In this document: positions 45,201 to 59,900 of the stretch, piece after piece | Layout: each line of letters opens with the position of its first letter | How positions within the stretch are numbered: the stretch's first letter is position 1 | Source of the DNA: Archegozetes longisetosus | Taxonomy: Eukaryota; Arthropoda; Arachnida; Sarcoptiformes; Trhypochthoniidae | DNA length: 64,000 bases | Direction: 5' to 3' | Assembly (NCBI GenBank): GCA_018873245.2 | Contig: JAEMBT020000003.1 | Span: forward strand, 6,033,843 to 6,097,842 | Notes under the pieces: model-generated | Seen by the model: only the letters and a program-made list of their open reading frames with translations | Told to the model about the DNA's origin: nothing | The model's database searches: none | Made by a program: the position numbers and the translations under genes

Positions 45201-48200
45201 GAATAGTATTAAGCAATTTAATAAAAGAGTAATAAATTAAGAGGTCTATTTATAGTGTAAAAGACAGTTATATATGCATTCATATGTCAGTACTGAGCTG
45301 TATATGAACTTATATATCAATAATCACTTATAAAAGCACTCAATATCAATAAAGCAAGCTTAAGTTATATACACTATATACACTATATACACTATATACT
45401 GCTAGAGTATAATATAATATACATCAACTCTATATCATACACTCTATAATACTATTTGTTCAACTAATACCAACAAAACTCTATCGATTTCAACTCCCAA
45501 TGTGTTTAGCTATCGGTCATCAATCTGTTGTCGTCGGAACCAATCTAGATATGCATGACCTATTCTTCAATGTGACATTAGTAATCTAATAGAATAAGAG
45601 CCTAACCATGGTTAGAATGATTTCAATTTCAAGTGAAGCCAACATTTAGAAAATATAACTAAATTATCAAACGTTCACTTGTAGAGTGTAAGCTACGTGT
45701 TGGATGTGTGCGTTGGATATATGTGTGCTGTATGTGTTATGTGTGTATATTATATGTGCGTTGCATATTTGTCAATGAATAGGAGATTTGAGAAAAGAAA
45801 AATTGCAATTTATCACAGTCTAATAAATAGAGAACTGAGATGTTATCGGGTATATATTGCAAATAATTGACTCGTTCTATATATCTTCAGTTCACTGCCA
45901 TAAAGTGCCGTCCGTAATGTTATTTCAATTACAGATAGCACTTTATGGCACTCAAAGCACGACATATACATTTAGACATATGCGACGCTTATTTTATTTT
46001 CACAATCACCTTATGGATCAGTTGGTTCTGTGTTTATTTTGTCAGTGCTTTGTGAAACAATAGGAAACTGGAGGCAGAATCAAGTTTTTGCTTTTAAGAA
46101 TATGCAGGTTTTTATATTGAACTCGATTCTAATCTTTATCTTTTAAACTTCAACCATTGATAATCTATTCAACTGAAAAAATCGAGTCATTCAAATGAAC
46201 AATTTGTTGTTGAGTAATCAAATTAAATCAGTTGCCATGGATATAGGAATAAGAATATGAACTTATACACTAGTACCTCGGTACAGTGAACCTCCTTATA
46301 CCGAATCCCAGTTATAGCGTAAACAATAGTTTGTTACTGATACACATCAGCACCTGTTTATAGTGAGATATCGTTATAGCGAATATTAATTATCAGATGT
46401 CAGCCATTCACTACATCAACATAGTACACAATTTGGATTTGTTTGTAAATTCAATAGACTTTAGTGGCAATTGTGGTGACAGTCAATTGAGAAAATGAAA
46501 TTTGAAGTTTGAAGTTTGAATTGAAATTGCAAAACCTATTTAGCATATCTATCATTGTTCTGGTAGATCAGGTTATTATTATGTGTCAAAATAATTACTA
46601 ATTTGAAAAGAGCAGGAAATTACTATTTTTAATAACTGCTAATTAGTTATCGAAAAATTATGTATGCGTTATATTATACCATAACTATCTCCACTCTCTC
46701 CATAAGTTATGGTTTACATCAAAACAAAATTCAATGCAATCTATCAAAAACAGAAGATTACCATTATTTGAAACAAGTTTCCCGAGAGAATCTTCTGCCA
46801 TCAGTTAGAATTTTGTATTCATAAAATATCAAAACTGATGGGTATTTCATTCAAATTGTTGGAAACGTTCACTTCTTACCATAATAAACAATTTTTAGAT
46901 GAATTTCTCAAGCCTCAACATCTACTTCTCCTAAAGCTAAATGTGGTAATGAGCTGATGTATCTGAATAGAACTAATTAAAGATAATATATTTATATCGA
47001 ACACGATATGGAAATTAAATTTAAATAATGAGTCACGTAATCGACATAATACTTCCTAAACTGATCCTCTAGACTTGACCCAAAATTCAAAATTTGACTA
47101 GACTGATTTCTAACCAAATTCAAAGTCAATTATGATTTTTACTAACAAACTCTTGCTGGACATCCACAGTTAATAATGATTGTTGACTGAAACCAGAATT
47201 TGCTGTTTTGGAAGTTTGAATAAAGCTATTAGTTGAAAGAAAAATAGAAAAAGGATACAAGTAAGTAAGAATGAGGTTGATAGTTATTCGACTTGTGATG
47301 ATTTATTTTTCTCAATAGTTTAACATAATGGAAGTTGTTATGTGATAGTAGTGTCCTGACAATTAATGATTGAAGCATTTATTTGAATTAGTGTGAAATG
47401 AAACGAACGCTATCTAAATATAAATTGATAACTCAACTTATTATTATAAAAGATTGTTGCGCTTAAATGTTAAACAAAAGAAAGTGTCTTCTCTTAAGTG
47501 CCTCTTCTTTTGCGTGACTGATGTAATAGTGATAAAGAAAATTATAATTAATTTCCTACAAAATCAATTGTAAGATCAGATAGAGTTAGAACTAACCGAT
47601 GCATTATCAGCATTATCTATAAAGTTAGCGTAATTCTCGTATTTTATATGAAGAGGTTTTGACAGTTGCGAAATATTTGGAAATTGATTTTCAAATCTAA
47701 GCTTAAGCTATAGTTTGTACTGATCAGTTAATTGAGTTGGGAACCTATCACTTGATTTGACTTGAAAATTGAGATTTACAATTTAAAATTTGCTATCGAT
47801 AATTTTTCGACAGATGATTAATTAACTTTAGAAAAGAATCTGATGTAATAAAATTGAATGAATTTGATTAATGAACATCAAAAGCGAAGTTAATATGAAG
47901 ATCTCAATAGAGGATCAATAGACAAGTACAGAGTATCACTTATCCATATGCATGACTGAAGTCACCTAATTATCTGTGAAGCGTTAGCGAAATAGGAAAG
48001 CTTAATAAAATTGGCCTTATATTCATAGATTGTTGGGTGAATTTTAAACGCATTTTCCAATTATTGTGGCATAGGTTCAGATTTTTGCTCAAAGCGTAGA
48101 CTCTTCAGTTTCAAATTCAAATCACAAGTTAAGCTTGACTGATTAAAAATGCCCAATTAGTCAGTTTGGTTAAATATTTTGAACAACTTTTTTATTTCTA

Positions 48201-51200
48201 AGGCTATTCATTATTGGAGACTATTTCTCTTTTGTGTAATTCTATATTGAAATCCTATATTAAAATGAGAAGATATGGATTTGTTATTTTGCTCAGTATT
48301 GAAAATTATACGTTGAGAATAATGAAGAGCTCAATAAAAAATTTCTCATACAATTCTAATAGAATTCTTCGTTCGTCTATAATAAGACACTCTGAAACCC
48401 ATTTTGTGCTCATTAAGTGTACTAAAATCTGTAATTTTAGAGCTTATTTGACTTATTCTGCTGTTTGACTAAATCTGAGATCATTAAGAACTGAAAAGAA
48501 AAATCAATTAATGACTTGTTCTCATAGTCTTAATTGTTTTATAACTCGGCGTATCCATTGATTTGAAATTAGTTAGAGTGAAAGTGAAACGTTGTCATTA
48601 AAATGTTGAGCTATAAATTGCATAACATGACATTAAAGTTGTAAGAATTAGCCAACTACAACATTAGTGTATTTCAAGCTGTTTAATAAACCTAATTGCT
48701 AAATATTTCAGTCTAAGAACATCTAATGGTTAAATATTTTTATTTTCCTCAATAGTAGTTTTAAATAAATGACTAAAAATATGAGCCATCAAGTTGTGGA
48801 ATCAATTGTTCGGACTTGTTCGGAAGGATGCGTTTAAAACACAAAGCCTCGCTAGCTCTCAATAACCACTTTAGCAGCAGCACTACAATCTGTGCCTTTA
48901 TTTGCAGATATTGTATTGGAAACTTTCCATAAGTGTTGCATTAGATGCATTCATTTTCATGTTACTTTGGTTTTTGGAATCATTTTTGCTCTATTCTTAT
49001 CGGTTCCTTTGAAGGATAGCGCAATTATTCAAAGTTGAACTTTCGCGAGCTTCAACAGTGAACAATTTTAATGAATTTGATAAGAAGTATTGATTTTCAT
49101 ATGAGGCTGTACTGGTAGCTTATTTCTTATGAGCTCTAAATAATATGATTGAAGTTAACAACTTTCATCCATTATAAAAACTTTTATTTGATCATTTATT
49201 AATTCAGTTCACTGTTTCTAACACTGCCTAACGTTGTTTTGTGCTAAGTCTCTTACCAAACAATTGATCGTTTGGGGATTTTTTGACAAACTGTAAGCTA
49301 ACATACATTAAGAAAGTTGATATAAGTTTGGTGGAAATGTTTTCATAATTGATGAAAAGTTATCTACTTTTGGAGGAGTGAGAGTTAATAAGTAGATCTT
49401 AAAAGGAATGAATCAAATGAATAAGAGTAGAAACTACATTAGTTACTAGATTAAATTAGAATCTGGCATCTCTTTATCTAGTACATGGTGAAAAACTTAA
49501 CACGATTATTAAATATTAATGAATCACAGAATCTAATCTTTACCCTCAAAATGTCAATATTCAATCCTATATATTCCCAATGTCAGCCTTAATATCATCA
49601 AATCTGCTTATGTCTAATATTTGCAACAATTTCAGTCTAACCCATTAGTCAATCATTTATTCCGACCTCAAATTGACTTTCAGTAAAATATTAATCACTT
49701 CGAGATCACAAATTGACGACCCTTTAAATTATTAATAGATGAAAAAATAATATGATCAATTTTTGTTTTGCCATTGGCTCAAAATAAAATCAGGCACTGA
49801 GTTAAATCAATTTAATAAGAAATAGCCTTAGAAGCAAATCGATATTATTGTCCAAATTATACTTTCAAATTGATAGAATGTGTCAAAAATTTGATCACTT
49901 TCAACATATAAGGAGTTTTTAAAAAAGTCATTCCTAACAGTTTCCGATAATAACTCGAAGCTATTGAAAAGTCTATAATATTGAGAAGTCTGTAATCTTG
50001 CCGATTAATTTTGTCGAAACAAAACCAAAAATTGCTATTCGTGTTTCGAAGACATAAAGCTATAAAAAGTTTTTGTGAGATGTCTTCTATATTTCAATCT
50101 AATAAGATTTGTTCAATATTCAAAAGACATGGCGTCAATAGGCGTCTCGCGGACCAAAACTGATTATATTAAGAAAAATGAAAATAAAACATTTCATACT
50201 CAGTACAGTAAAACCGATTTTTCTTTATTCTCAATCGAGTTTATTGAAATTTACAACTTTTATAACTGAGAGAATAACATTATTTTACCTTTGATCAAAT
50301 CTACAACTCTTCTGTTTGACAATGAAGTGATGAACCAAAGAATTGAAATGTATAGTGAATGTAGATGTAATTGCCATTTAGTTGTAGCATTATTTAGATT
50401 TTTGACGCATTTGTATAAAAATAGAAACTGATAATAGATATGCGATGGTTGAGAATAATTTAATAAAGTTAATGCTTTTAGTTATCAGTTCATCGCAACA
50501 TGTCATGTTCTACTCAATCAAATTTTTTCTGACTACCCATTCAATAATTGTGGCCACAAAAAATGTCCAATAATACAGTGGAAACTGCTCAATAGTACAA
50601 TAAAAACTATTCAATAATATAATAAGTTTGAGCTAATTTTGGAAGACGCAGAATAAAGAATGGGTAGAAAAATAAGTTTAACGATAAGTGTTAAAAGCAA
50701 AGCAATATTAAAGCTATAAATACAAACGCTTTTTGTAATAAGAGCTGTTTCAGTGGCAAATTGCCTCAAGAATAGTCATTAACAAATACTTTTTATTCCC
50801 ATCCATCTTCGCGTTAACTTTCAATATATTTAAATCAAATATCTTTTACTAATCTCGGCTTCTTTGCTGATGGTTGAGGAAAAGCAAAAGCATAATGCCT
50901 CAGACGAAAATATTAGGCATATTTTATACTTCACTTAGAACTTCAATATAAAAGCATAAGTTTGAGCATAAGTAACAATTGTTAACTTTTATCTTATTAT
51001 CAATACTACTAAAAGCTTTGTAATGATTCATTCAGAGACTCATTGATTTTGAAAGCAATTTAATTATTTGAAAAGTTTTAGATTCATATCTGCAGCGTTT
51101 ATTGTATTGTTTTGATATCTCTAAAATTTGACACATTTAGTAATTTAGTGGTGGAATACAAATGATTTCGATTTTGGTATAATATAATGGAAAATCAATT

Positions 51201-54200
51201 GAAAATAAGTCTATTAATAATGACACATGTTTTTCAATGTTGATCGTGAGAGCTAGTATTGAATCACCTAAAATACATCACTTGAGAAATCTACAAATGT
51301 GTTATCGGAAACAATTATTATAAAAACACATCTTTTATGTATGATTTGTTGGAAAACTCTTCAACTGACACAACGTTACCTTATTTTGGTTCTAACTTGT
51401 GAGAAGCTTTTGAAACATTTTCATGAGTACACAATTTGTTCAGAAGATTTTTAGAGAATATTGAATCAAATTTTCCGTTAAGTAAAATAAACTTTAAACT
51501 TTAATGTTTAAAATAAATTGTTTCATTGAAGAAGTAGGAACAAATAATTTGAGGTTTCAAATAAGAAATGGCAAATTAAATAGTTTTAAAGTATTTGTCG
51601 GAATACTGCAAGCAAAATATAGTCACTTTCGAGTATAAGGTCTTACAAACCAGTTGAAAAGCATATGTTTGAGAGTCAATAGATTATGAATATGTTGCTT
51701 GTTGATGCAGTTATTCTAATGTAAATTTGCATATATTATTCCAAATATAATTGGTTGTCTCGAAAAATGCACATTTGCTTAATAGTTGATTTGATGTTTG
51801 ATTTAGGAGAATTTGCAAAATGTTCGTTACAGTAATTGAATAGAATCTTATTAACATACATCTCTTCTTTACTTTACTTTCTTCTACTAATCAAATCCAA
51901 ACGAATAATACATTCTAAATAAATACTTTTTAGAAATGACAGCAACGACAGAAAAAACGATAGCTCCAGTTCTAAATTTAATTTATATGCTGGTCAGCAC
52001 GCCTTCCAGGAGAACACCTATAAAAAGATTACAGCTTGCGATGTTTGTCGCGAAATATTAAGAGGTAGTTATCTTTCTTGTCCATTCAGACTCATATAAT
52101 CAATTCAATGTAGTATAAGTATTTTCAATCAATTATAAGCATTTTCAGTAAAGTATCTATTTTTCTATACGAAAACAGGCCATTCCAGGCAAGGCTTGAA
52201 GTGTAAATTGTGTAAAATGAATGTTCATTCGGGTCAGTGCCAAGACAACGCACCAAAATGCCAGGTATTACTTTTAAATATTTTATAACCTTTTAATTTA
52301 TTCTAACTAATTTACTTTTCTTTCTTTAGCCAAAACCTCGTTTACTAAGAAAACAAAAATCTACTTCAGAGATTGAAACAAAAATACCGATTCCTGAAAT
52401 TGAAGACGAAAGTAAGAAAATAGTTAAAGTGGTTTTTTAAGAACTTAAAATCATTTTGTTCTAGTTTACTCTTTGCTTAAAAACGTTGAAAACACTTTTG
52501 GTTCTGTATTTTTGACAAAAAATGATTTTTGTGCAAATTTTAGCTTATTTAGTCAATTAGATACGTTGATTACACTGTTCTAAGATACAGCCAATGATGA
52601 CAGCAAGAGAGAAACTCTTAATCCCCTATAACTTCCGTCATTCAAAAGATATCTCATTTGAAGCTTATTCTGCAAAACAGCACTTTCTATAGTTTTACGT
52701 CTGAATAATTGTTGGGATCTCTGACAATAACGTGCTTTTTGTAAATTACGATTGATATAAGAAGTTTGTTAATGACTCACAGTTGTGATATATCGTGTCA
52801 TTTGCCATATTCTATATCATTGATCGTAGTCTAATGTGAAATAGTGCAGATCTGCACAAGTAATCTGAGCTGAAATTAAGCTCTAAAAAAAGATTACTAT
52901 GTAATCAGACTTTTCTGGAACTACCTCTTCCTTTCTTGTAAATTACCTGTAGATACGACTCAGTAAACTAAACCATACTCGAGCTAAAGCCAACGTTTAT
53001 TCTTACACTTCAGCTACTTTCAACTTATTAACCATGTCTTCAACTCTTTCTAATACTAAGTCTAATTGATTTGTGTGATTCGCCAGGTTTAGATGTTTAA
53101 AATTACCATAATCTTTACGTGTCTTTGCGAAGATATGCAAAGGAAAAGTTGGAACATTCGAGAAGTTGCAACTTAAGGCTGCGATGGATTAGTTTTCATT
53201 TTAGATGAGTCTGTGTTGAATCCTATTACAACAAGGTTTGCCTTTAGATAGATGATACGCTACTGTATAAATTTGATTAGAATGTAAACAGCGATCAAAT
53301 TATATGTCTTATTGCAATTGGAGACTAATAATGAACTAAGACTTCTTTGCTGTACTGTAATAAAGAAATAATATATGGAGTCATTTTCTCCAATAAACAA
53401 AACCTAAACACATGCTCAACATACGCCTGTTGCATTACATGTACAGCAAATCTTATTTATTAATATTGATTTCATTTCATTACAGTTAGACTTCATTACT
53501 GTTAGACTTCATTACAGTTAGACTTCATTACTGTTAGACTTCATTACTGTTAGGCTGTATTCTTTTAACTTCTTATTCGGCTAAATCTACTTTTTCTTTT
53601 ATTTCACTTCAATCAGAAGTGGACAAATATTAAACGTTAACAGCGTAACAGATCACTTCGTTTCAGTTATTGAAAACATGACATAATTACAGGCTTTTTC
53701 AAATAACCCAATCTTCAGACCTCAGATACTAATTAATGTATGGCTTAAATACTAATTTATTCTATTCACAGTCAAACAATACTTGTAATGGAGATATTGA
53801 TCAAATGTTTATGCGATTAGTTTTCTTGGTTTTATCCTTTGTGTAGCTTTTGTATAAATGATTAAATTTGATTTCAAATTCTTCAAAAATAACTTCATAG
53901 AAAATGTTTGATTCAGACTTTTTTATCGATTTTAGGAATAATGTAGTACTGATTCTATAAATTTTTTTATCATTATTTTGGTTCATTTTGAATCGCATTA
54001 ATTTCCTGTTGAAACCTTCTCATATTAGGTTAAGATTAAGTTAAAATAATCTTTTTCGCAATCGAACGCAACAGAAATTATCTCAATTAAGTTTATTTAT
54101 AGAGACACATAACACGGAATTTCTTTTCATTCTTATTCTTTTGGGAATTTAAAGGTGAAACCTATCAGTTCTTACATCACATCTGGGCCAACAGTACGCG

Positions 54201-56864
54201 TTTCAAGTTTTTTCTATTCCTAAATCGGAATTTCACGCAAGACTTAGATTTAAGAAAAAGTTATTTCATATAATCTGATTTCCTTTGAATATTCTGATTT
54301 CTCAAAGTTTGGAGAGCATTAAATTTACTTGATTTTCATATTAAGTCAATCGTTTGAGTTGGTGGATATTTTATATAAACTGATTTTCGTTTTAAGTTTG
54401 TTTTCCTCAATATTTCAATAGTGACGCTTGATTTATCGGTCACTTTAGCTTAAAATTATGGCACAAATCAACTTTAGATGCATTACTTTCTAATGGATTA
54501 GTTGGATCATTCCTAACTCCATGTCAGTAATTAGAGAAAAAGCAACTTAATTCTTTATTTCATTACCTTTATTATAAAACTAAACAGTATCAAAAAGTAT
54601 TACCCACTTCTGAAATGTTGTCATTAATTTGAAATTTGTTCTTCTTTAGAAAGAAGTCACGAGAGACTTTTATATCTCTATAAATTTCATTATAGAACTA
54701 TTTATAGACCAGTAGGCAAATCAAATTTTTGTCAATATTTTTCATTTAGTATAAAACTTGTTTTCCAACAGCTTTGGTATAAAAAGTATTTTTATCTAAA
54801 TATAACCAAAATATTTAATCATTTGACTAATATTAGTTTTGGACTAATGTGTTGTCAAGTTTTGCATCATTAAGATTGTGAGCATTTGGAAAGTAAACTT
54901 TTTTAGTGCTTCATTTGTGATCTAATTTATGACTCGAGCGAGCAATTGATAAAAAGTAGTGCTAAAGAAAGATGTCTTCTTTTCATTGATTATTAGGCTT
55001 TGGGATAATAACTTCTTTACACGCGAGCTCTGATCGCTCACTTACTTCAGAAATCATAACATCAATCACTATCCCATGTATTTAGTCGTTTATTCTGTAA
55101 TTTTTTCAAACTTGTGAGCTCTGGGATACAGATTGAAGCCAATTCCGTTATTCCGCTATTCTGTTATTCTACTAGTCTGTTATTCTGCTATTCCGTTATT
55201 CTGAAAACCAATTGTTATTCAGTAAACGTAACTGAAAATATTTTTTATCGTGTTCGGTAATAAGAATAGTAATTAGTATATGAATATTAAATATTCAAAT
55301 TCTCAAATGAAACACGAGATGTATTCAAATTTACTATTCTATGAAGCATTTGAATATTTAATATGTTCGTTAAACTAAATGTGTTTTCGTAATTGACCGA
55401 AGCATTAATTAGAAATCAAATTTAATTGGTTCCTATTAGTGATCTTGAATTATTGGACAAAATTTGATTTGATGTAAAATGATTTGTTGTATTATTGAAA
55501 ATATCAAACATTTAGAGAATGGGCAATAGGAATGTGTTTGAACTTGTTAGCAACTGATACTAAATATGAAAAATCTAGGTAAAAAAGCAATTTGATCATC
55601 CTCGACAACATTCATTTGATATTTTAGACATGCATTCATATGAGTTATTAATAATAAGTTGAAATGCTTCTATAATCCTGCTTATACTCAATGCTTAATT
55701 TCTACAATGAATGCGTTCGTTTTGAAAGGGTTTGATTAAAATTCTAAAATTTGCTGACATATATTAAATTTGCAAAACTTTAGGCTTCTATTCAATAAGT
55801 AATTAAATTGGTACAATTTCTAGATGTCATTTAATCTGGTCGAAACTTTGCTGCTTCAACTCATTAAATATGGCATAAAACTAATAATTGAAAGGCATTA
55901 CTTTCCAAGCATAAGACTTGGAAATAAGTTTGTTTGATTTATTTGAAATCCCTTAACTTGATTTCAATTTTGTGACGAACTCTTGCTTTGTTTACGTAGA
56001 AACAATATCTATTAAACGATAGAATGCTCACTATATACGGTCAATGCAAAGACCATCAATAAAAAGGGATTTTTATTCACTTTTTAGGAATCTCTTAAAC
56101 TATTGAATCTTCTAAAGAATTGTTTTCAGAAGATTTATAAGGCTTTTTCGCTAAATTTAGGAGTCAAGCTTTGAGAACATGCATAAAAGTTGCGAAACAT
56201 GAAGCTTAAACGCCAACTTATAGTTAAATCTTTACATGTTTGTCAGCTCTTTTAGGTCTTTGCTATCTGAAGTGAGACGCAGAATAACCATTTTCTCTTT
56301 TGTCCATAATTCAAATTATACATTTTATTCACCTTTAAGGATTCGTTATTCAATAGCGCAATTCATATATTTTGTTAAATAACGTCAATTGTTTCGATCG
56401 AATGAGCCAAACAAGACCACACTCGAGGTCTAACGACGTCACTCGTAAATTAGCTAATATTGAAGATCTCCTCAAAAGTTATCGTGAAATTAATCTGGAA
56501 TATAAAAACTTCTGTTTGCTTTATTTGGTGCGTCGTATAAAGTAAAAAAGCAATTGGGGTATTAAATCAAAAAGATCGAAATTTTCAGATGTCTCGTGTG
56601 ACCTCAAGTATAGTCTCGACCGACTCGTGTGATCGAGAAGAGCCCAGCGATATATTCTTTAGACTTAACCTACAAAACTTAATTATCACTCAATAAATAT
56701 ATAGCTTTCAAGATTAGGTGATGATCGGTCAATAAAATCTATAAGTTTTTATTCTGGATAAATAGAAAGAAGTTATGTGCCGTTTAATCTCAGATGAGAT
56801 CCAGTTTACTAATCATTTGAATGAAAATTCATTTCCTTTTCCTTCCAGTTTACTTTCATAATAA

Positions 56865-56901
<37 letters not shown>

Positions 56902-59900
56902 TCAAAATGACAGAAAATAATGTGATGACACAAAGTCACATATCTTACTTTGAAAAGTTAATATTTATCTTTCTCTGTTTAATAGCCTAATAGTGAAATA
57001 ATTGAGAAAATCATTTGGACCTCCATATATGAGCATTAACATCTTTTTCGTATTAAATGATAGATTAGTTAGACTTTTAATATCCGGGATCAGATCATAC
57101 TGTATTGAAACATCTATTAAATGCCGTAAAGATCAAGAGTCAAAATGATAAAAACACGCAATACATAGTTGAGAATACGCAACCTAGTACTCAAACAATA
57201 TCTATATTAAGAGGTAGTCTAGCACTATAGCACTTACTCCAACGCATTCCCAATATACCGCTTCTTTTTTATTCAAACTTTCATTTTCAAAACTCAAATT
57301 CTGCAGATTTTAGACTCAATCCCCTCAAAAGTCTGTGAAGAAAACAATGATTATTGCAGTTACTATTCCATAAAATTTATTCAAAAGAGTATTCTAGAAA
57401 TTCAATAAGTACTGAATAGATATTTATTTGAATTCTTATATTATTCATGAATGAATTTTTTGGAATTCTCTTTTATTGTTTCTCGCAGAATTTATTACCA
57501 TATATTATGAATAAAATACAAGAGTAATAAACATTAGTTTAATCTATATTAAGTATTAACAGCTTCATTCACCTCATTTGTTCATTCAATTCGAAATGTT
57601 TGAGCGCTTTAGCACTCGATTTTCGGTTAAACACAAACTAAGTTCAGTACAATTAAGTTTAGTTGAAAATAAATTACATTATTACTACCATAACGAGATA
57701 GTTGAATAGACTTGATTGAAGCTAGTTTTTGAAATCTCAGCTCTTCATAAGTAATTTATGTATTCTTACTGATGATGATAAGTTTTTTATGCTGAATATC
57801 TAATCATTTGTTCAAATGTGAGTTATAGAATAAAAATGTTTTTTCCGTATATTTCGAAAAATTTGATATATTTATGCATCGTAAACAAAGGTTGAATCAC
57901 TTTGAGCGTACTTCAATGATTCATGTCAATCTTATAGCCTTTGTGTTGACATAACTCAACAAACCTAACAGCTTATGATTGAAAACATTTCTAATAAATG
58001 ACTCATATTTGTGCTCACATTAGAAGTGTTATTAAAAGTTTTGTTTCTTTCTTGATTGATTGATTAATTTACTTGATTTTTGTGGTGTGCTAATTCGAAA
58101 CTGTTTCTCTATATAGAACAAAATGAACATCAATCACAATTTGTAGATCCTGTCTATCAATCTCTCAAAGCTGCGGCTGAGGCCAGACGTAATCCTACCT
58201 TAGAGTTACCTCTCAATGACGAAACTTCTAATAAACAAATGGCTCCAATCATTAGTCACGATAAAACTTCTGTCACTCATATTAGATCACGATCCAGAGA
58301 ATCATCTTCGGCATCATCTCCTTCTTGTTTGCTTTCAGTTAAAGCACCTCTTCATCCATATTCAGGTATTTGTTGCAATTTTTTTTACTTTCCAAAGCTT
58401 TCAATTTTTTATGAATCCCAAAAATCACATTTGAAAATTGCCATATTTTTTGAATCTTTTTTATTTTATCTTATTCTTATCGATCGAGAAACCTTTCATT
58501 TTGAGACGTATTTTTGTAAAATGTTTTGATCAAATATGTAGCAAAATATATTATAGAATGCAATTGTATTTTAACGATTTTGGTGGAAATCTCAAAGCAT
58601 TAAGTGTAAAGAATTAGCTACAATCAAAACCTTGGTTGGAAAGGTTCACATTTAAAGCAAAAAAAAGAATCAAACAAGTTTATCAATTTTTTATTCATTA
58701 AGATAGCTCTGATTTTTTGCAATCAACAGTAAAGAGTTAATTAGACTGAATCGCAATAAATATCTTATGAAATATCTTGTTGGTTGAGACTAAATAATGA
58801 TATTTAATTTGAAGAAGAAAATTGATACTAAAACAAGTTGGACTTATTATAATCGAAGTAATACCACCAGAATTGAACAATTGATGACTCATATTCTATT
58901 GGATTTAAGATAAAACTTAGAATAACTGCACGTTTCGTTTGACTAGTAGAGCCTTACATTATTTTGAAGTGATCGCACATTTTTTCGGACTATCGCATAT
59001 TTTTTCAAATAATCGCTTTTTCAATGTAGAAATTACTTGTTGGCTCAGTTTAAATCTAAATTCAACCGATGTATCCTTTTTGGTGTAATCATTTGTAGTG
59101 AAACTTTCAATCAATGTGATTTTAATTCTTACGCTAATTACTGTTTCAATCCATAAGAATTATTGTTGAAGCTATCATTAAAGGCGTCGAATGCTGAGAC
59201 TTGCAATTGTTTGTCACGTTAATGAGCCCGTAGAGATTTATTTTTCTATAATATCTACTATTATTACTGTTCACAACAATGTAAAGGAATACAATTCGGA
59301 AGACCAATCACAATTAGATTAGTCCTCGAAGGCACCTGAAAAGTAGTGATATGCCAGGCATATACTCACTTCACATTCAAATATGACTTCAGTTTACTCT
59401 TCTATTGAAGAGACCCTTTTAGTGTTCATTTACTTCCATTAAGTTAAGCAATCATTTTGTTAACAAACAGATAATTAGGCATTAAAAAGTAATTTAACAT
59501 TTAAAGTACAATTTTAAGGCTTAAAACTGTTGAGTGTTGTTTTGAACTAGATTTTGTTGTTTTATTTACAGGTATAGTAAGGTCTGTTTAACTTTAGCGT
59601 ATAGCTAATTGCTTCCTAAAAATCAATAACATTTCAGCCATGTCCTTCTATGCCATTTTTATATTATTCTTTTATAACTACTTAAGTGTAAGTCAAAACT
59701 AGACAATTCAAACTGTATTCAGTTTAAAAAAGTAAATTTTGCTTGTAATATAAGAAACTAAACTCTCTTTAATGAACATATAGCTCAGCTTTCATATAAG
59801 TAAACAGTAAATATTTGGTTCTTTAAGCGCCCTTTCCACGTTAAACCTAAAACCCGTGGAAAAAAGCCTAAAAATATGTTAATTTACGAGCGAGACAATG

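Larger units (their letters stand above)
42382..51933 (+). other. STAC intron 1 (9.55 kb)
   Basis: Mostly AT-rich and repeat-bearing: microsatellites at 42923-42946 (TC) and about 43559-43575 (TA), a 9-bp tandem array at 45367-45400, a GT-rich stretch at about 45690-45770, a hairpin at 45896-45950, a pogo-like repeat at 46271-46430 and a MITE-like element at 50533-50667. Two protein-like open stretches lie at 43983-44147 and 44291-44428. I can support no further gene. Confidence 0.6.
52412..58116 (+). other. STAC intron 4 (5.7 kb)
   Basis: Contains a 16-bp tandem array (53474-53552), an 8-bp array (55143-55203), nested inverted repeats (55263-55364), a candidate small gene (56402-56696) and a GA microsatellite (56869-56898). 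The remainder is AT-rich without visible features. Confidence 0.6.

Noticed and set aside
52594..52692. 32-codon frame (MMTAREKLLIPYNFRHSKDI...) in STAC intron 4
   Set aside because: Looks protein-like but is very short, with no clear partner exon or known match.
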